Positions 1 through 6,144 of a stretch of DNA of 20,991 nt are shown here, in pieces. How positions within the stretch are numbered: position 1 is the stretch's first letter; each line of letters starts with the position of its first letter. The stretch comes from a virus: positions 1 through 20,991 of the IMG/VR virus record IMGVR_UViG_3300046000_000994. The stretch is one strand, 5' to 3'. The position numbers and the translations under genes are program-made. Under the pieces are notes generated by a model that was given only the letters and a program-made list of their open reading frames with translations, searched no databases and had not been told where the DNA came from.

Positions 1-127
1 GGACAATTGCCACGGCCTGCTTGGGACTCTTGACCACTTTGCCGCCTTTGCCAGAGTGCAATGTGCCAGCCTTGTACTCGCCCATCACCTTGCCAACCTT
101 CTTTGCTGCCTTTGTCATCTTCATCAT
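1..127 (-). CDS. DUF6496-like small protein, N-terminal part (runs off left edge)
   Basis: The frame opens with Met-Met-Lys-Met-Thr-Lys and reads on to the left edge without a stop, so only about 42 residues are seen. The segment KVMGEYKAGTLHSGKGGKV followed by KSPKQAVAI matches, from memory, the pattern of DUF6496 proteins: small basic phage and bacterial proteins with a KVMxEFKxGxLxSG...KVKSRKQAIAI core. Their function is not known. An AAGGGG ribosome-binding site lies just upstream (about 131-136 on the minus strand), so the start is the ATG at 127 or 124. The gene follows the two paralogous small proteins by a few bases and is probably co-transcribed with them and the terminase. The family call is recollection; the reading frame and start are seen directly. 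Confidence 0.7.
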   Translation of the reverse strand, partial: MMKMTKAAKKVGKVMGEYKAGTLHSGKGGKVVKSPKQAVAIV

Positions 128-134
128 GTACCCC

Positions 135-446
135 TTAAACGATCTCAGTCACAGAAAATATGGTTGCGACAGGCGCAATCACGGCGATCTTGTCACCACC
201 ACTGACCTCAATGTACTCAACCTTGTTGATGGGCAACTGAGTAGATGTGCTATTTGATGCAGTCGGATTTGAGCCAACCTGATAGTGCAAGTGAGATGTG
301 CCAGCGTTGGCAATACGCACAATGGTGGTCTGCGCTCCGAAGGCGGCAGACTGCTGGCTTGTTATGGTGACAGTAATCACCTGACTCGCGCCATGCTTGC
401 CAAATATGCAAACCTTGCCAGTGTCATCGCGGGTTAATTTAGACAT
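135..446 (-). CDS. Small beta-rich phage protein, paralogue A (possible virion decoration protein)
   Basis: This 103-residue protein is a clear paralogue of its upstream neighbour (456-770): both begin MSKLTRDD and share the blocks FGK, QVITV, TIVR.AN, VG.NPTA and EY.EV.GGDKIA, with roughly 55% identity by eye. Composition is rich in Thr, Ser, Val and Ile with regularly spaced glycines, as in small beta-sandwich proteins. Position right after the large terminase and similarity in style to small phage structural proteins suggest a capsid decoration or accessory virion protein, but this is inference. The start is supported by an AAGGGG site that overlaps the TAA stop of the upstream copy, so the two copies are probably translationally coupled. 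No signal peptide or membrane segment is visible. Confidence 0.8.
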   Translation of the reverse strand: MSKLTRDDTGKVCIFGKHGASQVITVTITSQQSAAFGAQTTIVRIANAGTSHLHYQVGSNPTASNSTSTQLPINKVEYIEVSGGDKIAVIAPVATIFSVTEIV

Positions 447-455
447 CTCAGCCCC

Positions 456-770
456 TTATGAAATCTGCGTCACAGACACATCGGTGGCAACAGCACCACG
501 AATAAATGCAATCTTGTCGCCGCCAGTGACTTCAACATACTCAATGGCGTTAACAGGCAGCATCGCGCTGGTGGTCAAAGTCGCTGTCGGGTTTGCGCCA
601 ACAGTGAAAAAGGCTGGCGCGGCATTGGTATTTGCCAAACGCACAATGGTGCAGTTGGCCGCCACAGCAGTAGACTGACCAGTGGTAGCGCCAACAGTAA
701 TCACCTGAGTTGTACCCATCTTGCCAAATGTCGCTATCTGACCGTTGTCATCTCTCGTCAACTTGCTCAT
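456..770 (-). CDS. Small beta-rich phage protein, paralogue B (possible virion decoration protein)
   Basis: This 104-residue protein is the upstream member of a tandem pair. The start chosen is the ATG at 770 (MSKLTRDDNGQ), because it aligns exactly with the start of the neighbouring copy and has an AAAGGGGAT site about seven bases upstream; a longer frame opening at 827 has no such support. The C-terminal EYVEVTGGDKIAFI block and the preceding VGANPTA motif are the best conserved parts between the copies. It looks like an all-beta protein of the kind found among phage head decoration or accessory proteins, but I cannot name a family. It follows the terminase gene after a 183-base gap containing a long inverted repeat, so it may be expressed separately from terL. 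Confidence 0.8.
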   Translation of the reverse strand: MSKLTRDDNGQIATFGKMGTTQVITVGATTGQSTAVAANCTIVRLANTNAAPAFFTVGANPTATLTTSAMLPVNAIEYVEVTGGDKIAFIRGAVATDVSVTQIS

Positions 771-795
771 ACAAATCCCCTTTAAAGAATTAAGC

Positions 796-861
796 GTTGG
801 TGCAGGGAGTTCTGAGGAAAATCCCACTTAGAAATTTATAACCCAGTTACTCCGCACCAAC
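796..861 (-). promoter_or_regulatory. Long imperfect hairpin in the leader of the tandem paralogue genes
   Basis: GTTGGTGC (796-803) and GCACCAAC (854-861) are perfect inverted repeats, and the stem continues inward with GGAGT (806-810) against ACTCC (849-853), giving 13 pairs with a two-base bulge around a 38-base loop. It lies 25 bases upstream of the start at 770 and about 90 bases past the terL stop. No run of T follows it, so it is not an ordinary intrinsic terminator. It could be an mRNA-stabilising or processing structure or a protein-binding site. The inverted repeat is seen; any function is inferred. Confidence 0.45.
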
Positions 862-930
862 ACGGCTGGAGACTGCGGCCCTAGGTTAATGGCGTTCTAG
901 ACCGCCCCCTCAGCAGATTAAGCAATCCCC

Positions 931-946
931 ATGCGTGTTGACGCAT
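931..946. repeat. Perfect short hairpin downstream of terL
   Basis: ATGCGT (931-936) and ACGCAT (941-946) form a six-pair stem around a GTTG tetraloop, starting eight bases past the terL stop codon. No T-run follows in either direction. It may act as a 3'-end stabiliser or have no function. Confidence 0.3.
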
Positions 947-953
947 AACGCAA

Positions 954-2429
954 TTATGCAACCCTTGAGAGGTTTCTTTTCAACGGTTGCGCCCAGTTGT
1001 TGCCAGCCTTCGATCCCATCATGCCAATCACCGCATCTGATGCAAAGGTCAAACAGAAAGCATCAGCCTTGTCAGGTGAGGCCAAACCCCGCTTTTTGAT
1101 CTCATCTTTGCTCTCAATCTGAATCTTTCCGTTGCTCGTAAACATATAACGCACGGTGGCCAACTCAGCAATCAGCAGCTCATCCTTTGGCAACCGACAG
1201 TCACGCTGCTCCAACCACGCCTTGGCCTTGTACCAAAGTTCAGCCTTCAGATTGCGGTAAGTACCGCCCATGGCCGGTGACTCCGCGACATTAATGCCTC
1301 TGGCCGGCAGCTTCAACTCCCGCAGACGGTCAACCACGCCAGCGCCAAGACCAATGCTGTCCACCAGTATCTCGGTTGGACGGTCGCTTGGCGCCAAAGC
1401 CTCGTACTCGGCCACCACCGCACCGGTCAACTGCATCAGGTCTAAGTTCTTCCATGTCTTGATCGGCTCTGTCACCGCGTTCCCACGGCGTTTGCACAGC
1501 GCCGAACGGTCAGAGCCAAAGCGTGCCACATCCAAGCCCCAGACCAGTGGCGCGTAAGGCGAGGCCACCACATCCCGATTCATCGCCAAGTCCAACAACT
1601 CCATCGGTATCACCGTGTCTTCGTCAGACTTTGGAAACTCACCCAGCACGCGGATTCGGTAGGCGTTGGACTCCTCACCGTACCGCGACTTCATCTCCTC
1701 GATGTACGCCTCGCTCACCCTCGGCGAGTCGGCGCAGGACACCTTCATCGTCACCCAATCTCCCGCCAATCGGTTATGCGTGTCGTAGAAGAATCCGCTG
1801 GAACGCACAGGGTTTCCCAGTAGTAGCGTGACGGCGTTGTGGCCGGACATTGATCCAGATGCCGCCTCGAACACCTTCTCAGGTATACCGGATGCCTCAT
1901 CTCCCACCAGCATCACATGATCGCTGTGGACACCCTGCAAGGCTTCGGGCTGCTCGGCACGCGATGTACGCGCTGAGATAAACGCCTCCTCGTTTGCGCC
2001 AATCACCTCAATACGGTCCTGTTTCACATCCAACATATCGGCCAGCATTGGCGGCAGCACCTTTACCCAACGCTTAACCTCGGCAAACAAGGCATCGTAG
2101 AGCTGGCTGCTGGTGGGCGCTGTCACCACCACCTTGACCGGAAAGCGCAGCAGCAGATACCAGATCATCGCCCAGGCACTAGCCGTGGACTTGCCGACAC
2201 CGTGGCCCGATCTCACGCTGATGCGTCTGCTGCCTGACGCGATGTGATTCAAGAATTCCACTTGCCAAGGGTCAGGCTCGGTGTTAAGGACTTCCTTAAC
2301 AAACAGGACAGGGTTATTCTTGTACAGCTTGACGAATTCGACAAAAGGGTTATTCGTCAGCAAGTCCTCGGAATTTTTTTTCGGGACGCGCTTTTTCGCG
2401 GTGGGGGTGGTGGGGGTCGGGTCAGTCAT
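954..2429 (-). CDS. terL: Terminase large subunit (packaging ATPase and nuclease)
   Basis: This 491-residue protein is the motor that pumps DNA into the prohead and cuts it. Walker A is SGHGVGKST (residues 74-82), Walker B is VMLVGDEAS with the catalytic Asp-Glu at 177-178, and the coupling motif LLLGNP is near 202-207. The RNase H-like nuclease follows with acidic residues at Asp300 (GLDVARFGSD), Asp357 (LVDSIGLG) and Asp453/456 (DKADAF). Length and motif order are normal for the family. The only in-frame ATG is at 2429; the upstream stretch lacks a good Shine-Dalgarno site, and a GC-rich potential hairpin (2460-2488) lies just before it, so translation may be controlled. The N-terminal tail is rich in Pro, Thr and Lys. 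The small terminase lies upstream, separated by a 280-base block with DnaA-like boxes. Confidence 0.96.
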   Translation of the reverse strand: MTDPTPTTPTAKKRVPKKNSEDLLTNNPFVEFVKLYKNNPVLFVKEVLNTEPDPWQVEFLNHIASGSRRISVRSGHGVGKSTASAWAMIWYLLLRFPVKVVVTAPTSSQLYDALFAEVKRWVKVLPPMLADMLDVKQDRIEVIGANEEAFISARTSRAEQPEALQGVHSDHVMLVGDEASGIPEKVFEAASGSMSGHNAVTLLLGNPVRSSGFFYDTHNRLAGDWVTMKVSCADSPRVSEAYIEEMKSRYGEESNAYRIRVLGEFPKSDEDTVIPMELLDLAMNRDVVASPYAPLVWGLDVARFGSDRSALCKRRGNAVTEPIKTWKNLDLMQLTGAVVAEYEALAPSDRPTEILVDSIGLGAGVVDRLRELKLPARGINVAESPAMGGTYRNLKAELWYKAKAWLEQRDCRLPKDELLIAELATVRYMFTSNGKIQIESKDEIKKRGLASPDKADAFCLTFASDAVIGMMGSKAGNNWAQPLKRNLSRVA

Positions 2430-2459
2430 TTCGGTAGGTGTTCGGTTGCGTCATCAACC

Positions 2460-2488
2460 GCCCCCGCCGCAAATCGCAAGGGGGGGGC
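2460..2488. repeat. GC-rich potential hairpin ahead of terL
   Basis: GCCCCC at 2460-2465 can pair with GGGGGC at 2483-2488, at the end of an eight-base G-run (2480-2487). It lies about 30 bases upstream of the terL start and could sit in its leader, or be part of a packaging site between terS and terL. Function is inferred from position only. Confidence 0.35.
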
Positions 2489-2546
2489 ATCGCGCCGCGC
2501 CAGCCAGCAGGCCGGTCACCGCGGCCACTTGACAGTTGATTCTGCC

Positions 2547-2736
2547 TGTGGATATCTTTTCAGCGTAAGTCATTGATTCATATGCTTTCTTACAGATTGC
2601 TTACAATATCCATTTAACACGATGTCCATTATGTTAAGTCAAATGTGGATAACTGGCCTGTTTCTGCTCGTTTTGCAGGCGCTTTGCAGTTATGCACAGG
2701 CCAATGTGCTCAACCATTGCGATTTTCTGTGGATAA
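2547..2736. promoter_or_regulatory. Cluster of DnaA-box-like sites in AT-rich DNA: candidate replication origin
   Basis: Four sites match the DnaA box TTATNCACA or its complement: TGTGGATAT at 2547-2555 (one mismatch), TGTGGATAA at 2644-2652 (exact), TTATGCACA at 2690-2698 (exact to the degenerate consensus), and TGTGGATAA at 2728-2736 (exact, inside the 3' end of terS). The stretch 2531-2640 is only about 35% GC by count, against roughly half in flanking genes, and has two CTTACA units spaced 11 bases apart (2589, 2600). This is the arrangement of a DnaA-dependent origin with an unwinding element. The rest of the 280-base intergenic block (2430-2709) holds a GC-rich part and no convincing gene. 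It could instead belong to a packaging or regulatory site. Confidence 0.55.
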
Positions 2737-3141
2737 GTCATCAACAACCTCGACATGGCGCAGTGCCGCCATGCGTAGGTCTTGGATGTTGATGTTTACC
2801 GAGGCGGCTTTTTGTAAGCCATAAGTCTTCTGATCCCACCTTTCGGCCAGCCATTGCCTAGTTCGGATGCGCTGGACATCGCGCTGCGGGTTGCTGTCGG
2901 CCATGCTGTCAGCAATGTCCAGAGTCTCCACCGCGAGTTTATCGGCGGCTTTCGCGCGCGCACGCGCAATTATAGAGGGATCGGTATCTTCGATCCATTG
3001 CTCTAGCGCCCTGCGCCCGATACCGAGTTCATAGCAAATCTGCGTCTGCGACTTGCCAACCTCAAACATGGACACAATCATGTCATCGGGCAAATCCTCA
3101 AGCAATGCCATGTCTTCCCTGAATTTCGGCCTCCCTGCCAC
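2710..3141 (-). CDS. terS: Terminase small subunit (DNA-recognition component)
   Basis: This 143-residue protein probably binds the packaging start site and recruits the large terminase. An N-terminal helix-turn-helix is visible around residues 28-52 (VGKSQTQICYELGIGRRALEQW), the pattern of phage small terminases that resemble resolvase-type HTH proteins. It is followed by helical, charged sequence and the RTRQWLAERWDQKTYG segment seen in this family. The start is GTG at 3141; its own ribosome-binding site is weak, but it lies two bases past the stop of a 29-residue ORF (3144-3233), so translational coupling is likely. The C-terminal coding end contains an exact DnaA-box-like sequence. Position before terL supports the call. 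Confidence 0.85.
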   Translation of the reverse strand: MAGRPKFREDMALLEDLPDDMIVSMFEVGKSQTQICYELGIGRRALEQWIEDTDPSIIARARAKAADKLAVETLDIADSMADSNPQRDVQRIRTRQWLAERWDQKTYGLQKAASVNINIQDLRMAALRHVEVVDDLSTENRNG

Positions 3142-3143
3142 GC

Positions 3144-3233
3144 TCAGACCCGCTTTAAAGCTGTTTTAACGCGCTGGACGATGTCCAGTACCTTTTGCTT
3201 GATCAAGTCCGCTAATCGCTTAATTTGTTCCAT
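3144..3233 (-). CDS. 29-residue cationic amphipathic peptide ORF
   Basis: This short frame starts at ATG 3233 inside the last codons of the upstream gene (overlap 14 bases, different frame), with GGAG about ten bases upstream, and ends TGA two bases before the GTG start of terS. It encodes MEQIKRLADLIKQKVLDIVQ followed by RVKTALKRV. Hydrophobic residues recur every three to four positions and there are eight Lys/Arg against three Asp/Glu, so a single amphipathic, positively charged helix is predicted. It may be a real small protein, or merely a translated bridge that couples terS to the gene above. The frame, charge and spacing are seen; expression is inferred. Confidence 0.45.
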   Translation of the reverse strand: MEQIKRLADLIKQKVLDIVQRVKTALKRV

Positions 3234-3897
3234 GTTTGTATTTCTCCGCTTGTTTGCTGTTGAATTTCATTTCTGGCTGACCGCCTTCAAATGCATGAAG
3301 ATCGTTTTCTAAATCATCAAAGCCTGATTGTCCACCGAATTTCTCGTTTGCTTTGAAGCTGACCACCTTTGCTGTTGGATCAAACGTTTTGACAGCAATG
3401 ACCTGCTGCACAAAGGGATCGTTGAAGATCACCTCCAACTCTTCCATGCTCCAAATACACTTGTTGTCCAGTTCCTGTCTCTCGCGCTGCATAGCCAGAG
3501 TCTCGTTGACCGTTCTGACAATCACCATAACCTGACCTGACTGCATCTCCCACTCAATCCTCGGAATGCTGTCGCTGGCTGGACTCATGCCTTGATCGGC
3601 TGCCCACTGATCGAGCACTGCATACGCTCGGACCATTCCCGCCAAACTGGAATCAAACTTCGCACGATCCTTTGCGCCAATCGCTTGGTGCAATCTGCTG
3701 TTCTGAATCCAGAATTTCTCTCTGAGTTCACTGTCTACTAAAGTAATCAGTCGATTTTCTCCCCATTTCCTGTCGCTGACCGCTTTGGCGGCCTCCAACT
3801 CCACCAACTTGGATTGAACATAAACCGTCCACGCATCTGCCTGTGGACTTGGACTCACCGCCACTGGATGCTGTCTTGAGCTTTTCTTTGTTGCCAT
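3220..3897 (-). CDS. Unknown phage protein between primase-helicase and terminase genes
   Basis: This 225-residue protein is soluble, with no signal peptide or membrane segment, and I do not recognise a family. The N-terminal 20 residues are Ser/Pro/Lys-rich and probably disordered. Residues from about 25 to 105 look helical (VQSKLVELEAAKAVSDRKWG and onward), the middle contains IEWEMQSGQVMVIVRTVNE, which reads as a beta-strand pair, and the last 40 residues are Gly-, Asp- and Lys-rich and again probably disordered. The ATG at 3897 has AAGGA about eight bases upstream. It follows the primase-helicase by 45 bases and precedes terS, so a role in replication or packaging is possible but unproven. 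Confidence 0.8.
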   Translation of the reverse strand: MATKKSSRQHPVAVSPSPQADAWTVYVQSKLVELEAAKAVSDRKWGENRLITLVDSELREKFWIQNSRLHQAIGAKDRAKFDSSLAGMVRAYAVLDQWAADQGMSPASDSIPRIEWEMQSGQVMVIVRTVNETLAMQRERQELDNKCIWSMEELEVIFNDPFVQQVIAVKTFDPTAKVVSFKANEKFGGQSGFDDLENDLHAFEGGQPEMKFNSKQAEKYKHGTN

Positions 3898-3942
3898 CTT
3901 TTTTATCCTTGTCTAAATTTACTGAAGCAGCCGTCAGAACAA

Positions 3943-6144
3943 TCAGAAACTACGAGTCTTATAGACTCTCGTTTCCGATTCTGATTTCTGATCATCTGAA
4001 GCGTCTGATTTCTGATCGCTTCTGATCGCTTCTGATTGCTGATTGTTGAATTTGTAAGCCGCCTCACTTGCCATTTTTGTCAAAACATCTTGGTTAAGCC
4101 ATGCGACTTTGCCGTGATGTCCACCCAATTTTTTAGTTTTAAGTCTCCCCTTTGCTGTCCAAATTGCGTTACTGATTTGCGTCTTTGTAGCGTCATAGGC
4201 ACTGGCTTGTAGCGTCAATTCTTCTTTCCAGTCATCAATATTGACCACCTTCAGGCTTACGCCATCTATTACATCAGTGAATCCTTTGTTCTTAATTGCC
4301 CTATATAGTGCTGGCAACTCATATGGCTGCCATTTGCCACCATCTTTGTTGGCTGGTGGCTTTTTCTCAGTCATCTTTGTGTGATCTGTTTTGGCTGAAT
4401 CTGACGCTTGCACCGCCAAGCTGGTCATTGGGTCACCGATTTGCAGTGATCCGGCTGGCGCTGCCAGTTCGACTTTGACCATCTCAAAGCCGTAGCGCGT
4501 CCCATCTTCACCGTCCTTTTGCTTGGCGGTTCTGATGATGCCCTTCATAGAATCCTCAAACCTGATCAACTCCAGTTCGGTATCCACAGCCCCTAAGAGC
4601 GCAGACGATCCCCGCATTCCCTTGGCTGAGTCCTTGCCGCTGTGATGCAGAATCATCAGCGCAGCGCCTTGCACGATCTGCTGTATGCGTCCACAGGTCA
4701 CCACAAACTGCATCATGTCTGAGGCCGAGTTCTCATCTCCACCGCCAAACGCTCGCGCCAGCGTATCCACAACGATCAACTTAAAGTCCATGCCAGTTTC
4801 CATAACCAGCGTCTCTACGGCCACCATCAGCGCGTTGAAGTCCTCCACACTTGATCTGAGGTTTAGCTGGTGTCTGATCACATAGATTGGCGCACCGTCC
4901 TCTGTCTGATGGTGCTGCTTGCACGCCTTGATCCGCGCACCGACTCCCCCGAACCCTTCACCGGCTATATATAAAACAGCGCCGGATTCTGTGACTTCGT
5001 TGCCCATCCAAGTGCGGCCGGTGGCGATTGACTCGGCAATGTCCAGCGCGATAAAGGACTTGAATGAGCCTGGCGGTCCATATAAGGCGGTAAACGCGCC
5101 CACCGGAATCACACTGTGGATCAGCCACTTGACCGGCTCATCTTGTATCGAGTCCCAGTGCTCGATGGCGATTTGCTTTGTCGGCTTTGGTGGTGCTGCT
5201 GGCTCTGCCGCAAACTCATGTTCAATTTCTGCTGTTTTCTGTACATGATCCAGTTGATCTGTACACATTTCCTCGTTTTGTGTACATGACTTGGTAATTG
5301 GATTCAACCGTTCGGGCATCGTTAGCTGATCCAACGATGTGATGACGGTTGCCGCCTTGACCAGCGCCACCAGTTTATCCCTGCCGCCGCCCTCCTCGAT
5401 GAATTCGTAGGCATCGTCCCCTTGGCCTTGCAGACCGAGGTCAACTACCTTGAGTGACTTGACGATGGGCAATATTGCCTCTGCCGCTTTGTAGGCATAG
5501 CCCCAGCCGGCCACATCGTTGTCGGGCAGGATGATCACTTGAGCGCCAGCAAAGTATTCTGTGATGGCGGCAGGCCAGCTTCCAGCGCCAGTGTGCGCGG
5601 TGCTGGCGATCATGCCAATTGACTTGATCGCGTCTGCCGCCTTCTCGCCTTCAACTAGGAAGATGTTTCTGCCTGCGGTCTTCGCGTCCAGCAGCGCGGG
5701 TAAGTTGTAGGGAACGATGCGTGCGTCTGACAGCGTGCTCTGCTTTCGGCCTGCCTCGTCAATCTTGTACAGACGGTATGTCTTGCCTGACTCCCCTACG
5801 CGCAGCCGCTGCTTAACGAATACCGGCTGACGGTCTTCATCGGTGTAAATCCACTCCTGCTGGAATTCCACCTTTGGGATTGGTCTGATGTTGGCGAGTG
5901 GGTCTGGTCTTTCCAAGAGTTCCGGTAGCAAGTTCAATGCTCTGATGGTGTGAAAGACATCCTCTTGGCTGCACCCACCATGACAGTGGAAGAGAGGCTT
6001 GCCCTCATCATTGATGTCGATGCTGAGTGATGGATTCTTGTCGCCGTTGCCTTTGCCGTGACTCGGTACAGGGCAACTCGCCACCCACTGACCGTTTGCT
6101 TTCTTTGCGTTGCCCAGCGTCTTGGCTATTTGTTCTGCTTGCAT
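3943..6144 (-). CDS. Primase-helicase fusion (zinc-binding, TOPRIM and RepA/DnaB-like ATPase domains)
   Basis: This 733-residue protein likely makes primers and unwinds DNA at the phage fork. Order of parts: a CHC2-type zinc-binding region with Cys24, His29, Cys54 and Cys58; a TOPRIM domain with VEGEK (164-168) and PDND (207-210); a Pro/Ala-rich linker near 310-325; then a RepA/DnaB-like ATPase with Walker A GPPGSFKS (356-363), Walker B LIVVD (456-460) and LHHSGKD near 503-509. The C-terminal tail is Ser/Asp/Lys-rich and encoded by direct repeats. The start at 6144 is chosen because AGAGG lies four bases upstream and the zinc domain begins there; the frame is open to 6300 but that part overlaps the methyltransferase. 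It overlaps that gene by 19 bases. It resembles, in layout, T7 gp4 and related phage fusions. Confidence 0.93.
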   Translation of the reverse strand: MQAEQIAKTLGNAKKANGQWVASCPVPSHGKGNGDKNPSLSIDINDEGKPLFHCHGGCSQEDVFHTIRALNLLPELLERPDPLANIRPIPKVEFQQEWIYTDEDRQPVFVKQRLRVGESGKTYRLYKIDEAGRKQSTLSDARIVPYNLPALLDAKTAGRNIFLVEGEKAADAIKSIGMIASTAHTGAGSWPAAITEYFAGAQVIILPDNDVAGWGYAYKAAEAILPIVKSLKVVDLGLQGQGDDAYEFIEEGGGRDKLVALVKAATVITSLDQLTMPERLNPITKSCTQNEEMCTDQLDHVQKTAEIEHEFAAEPAAPPKPTKQIAIEHWDSIQDEPVKWLIHSVIPVGAFTALYGPPGSFKSFIALDIAESIATGRTWMGNEVTESGAVLYIAGEGFGGVGARIKACKQHHQTEDGAPIYVIRHQLNLRSSVEDFNALMVAVETLVMETGMDFKLIVVDTLARAFGGGDENSASDMMQFVVTCGRIQQIVQGAALMILHHSGKDSAKGMRGSSALLGAVDTELELIRFEDSMKGIIRTAKQKDGEDGTRYGFEMVKVELAAPAGSLQIGDPMTSLAVQASDSAKTDHTKMTEKKPPANKDGGKWQPYELPALYRAIKNKGFTDVIDGVSLKVVNIDDWKEELTLQASAYDATKTQISNAIWTAKGRLKTKKLGGHHGKVAWLNQDVLTKMASEAAYKFNNQQSEAIRSDQKSDASDDQKSESETRVYKTRSF
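3980..4043. repeat. TCTGAT direct repeats in the 3' end of the primase-helicase gene
   Basis: Exact TCTGAT occurs at 3980, 3987, 4004, 4011, 4021 and 4031, with near copies at 3995 (TCTGAA) and 4038 (GCTGAT). A 14-base unit is repeated exactly (3980-3993 and 4004-4017), and 4011-4040 is three tandem ten-base units (TCTGATCGCT twice, then TCTGATTGCT). The repeats encode the Ser/Asp/Gln/Lys-rich C-terminal tail. Iteron-like binding sites inside a replication gene are known in other phages (lambda O), so an origin role is possible; expansion of a disordered tail is the plainer reading. Confidence 0.7.

Noticed and set aside
2400-2420. G-rich stretch considered as a G-quadruplex
   Set aside because: One of the four tracts has only two G residues, so the usual motif is not met; it is simply the Pro/Thr-coding N terminus of terL on the other strand.
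2454-2573. 39-codon minus-strand frame in the terS-terL gap (start at 2573)
   Set aside because: It has a poor ribosome-binding site, ends in a run of Gly from the G-rich tract, and the region is better explained as non-coding DNA.
3954-3968. GAGTCT-TAT-AGACTC hairpin near the end of the primase-helicase gene, considered as a terminator
   Set aside because: The stem is short and lies within coding sequence, and no T-run follows on the minus strand.
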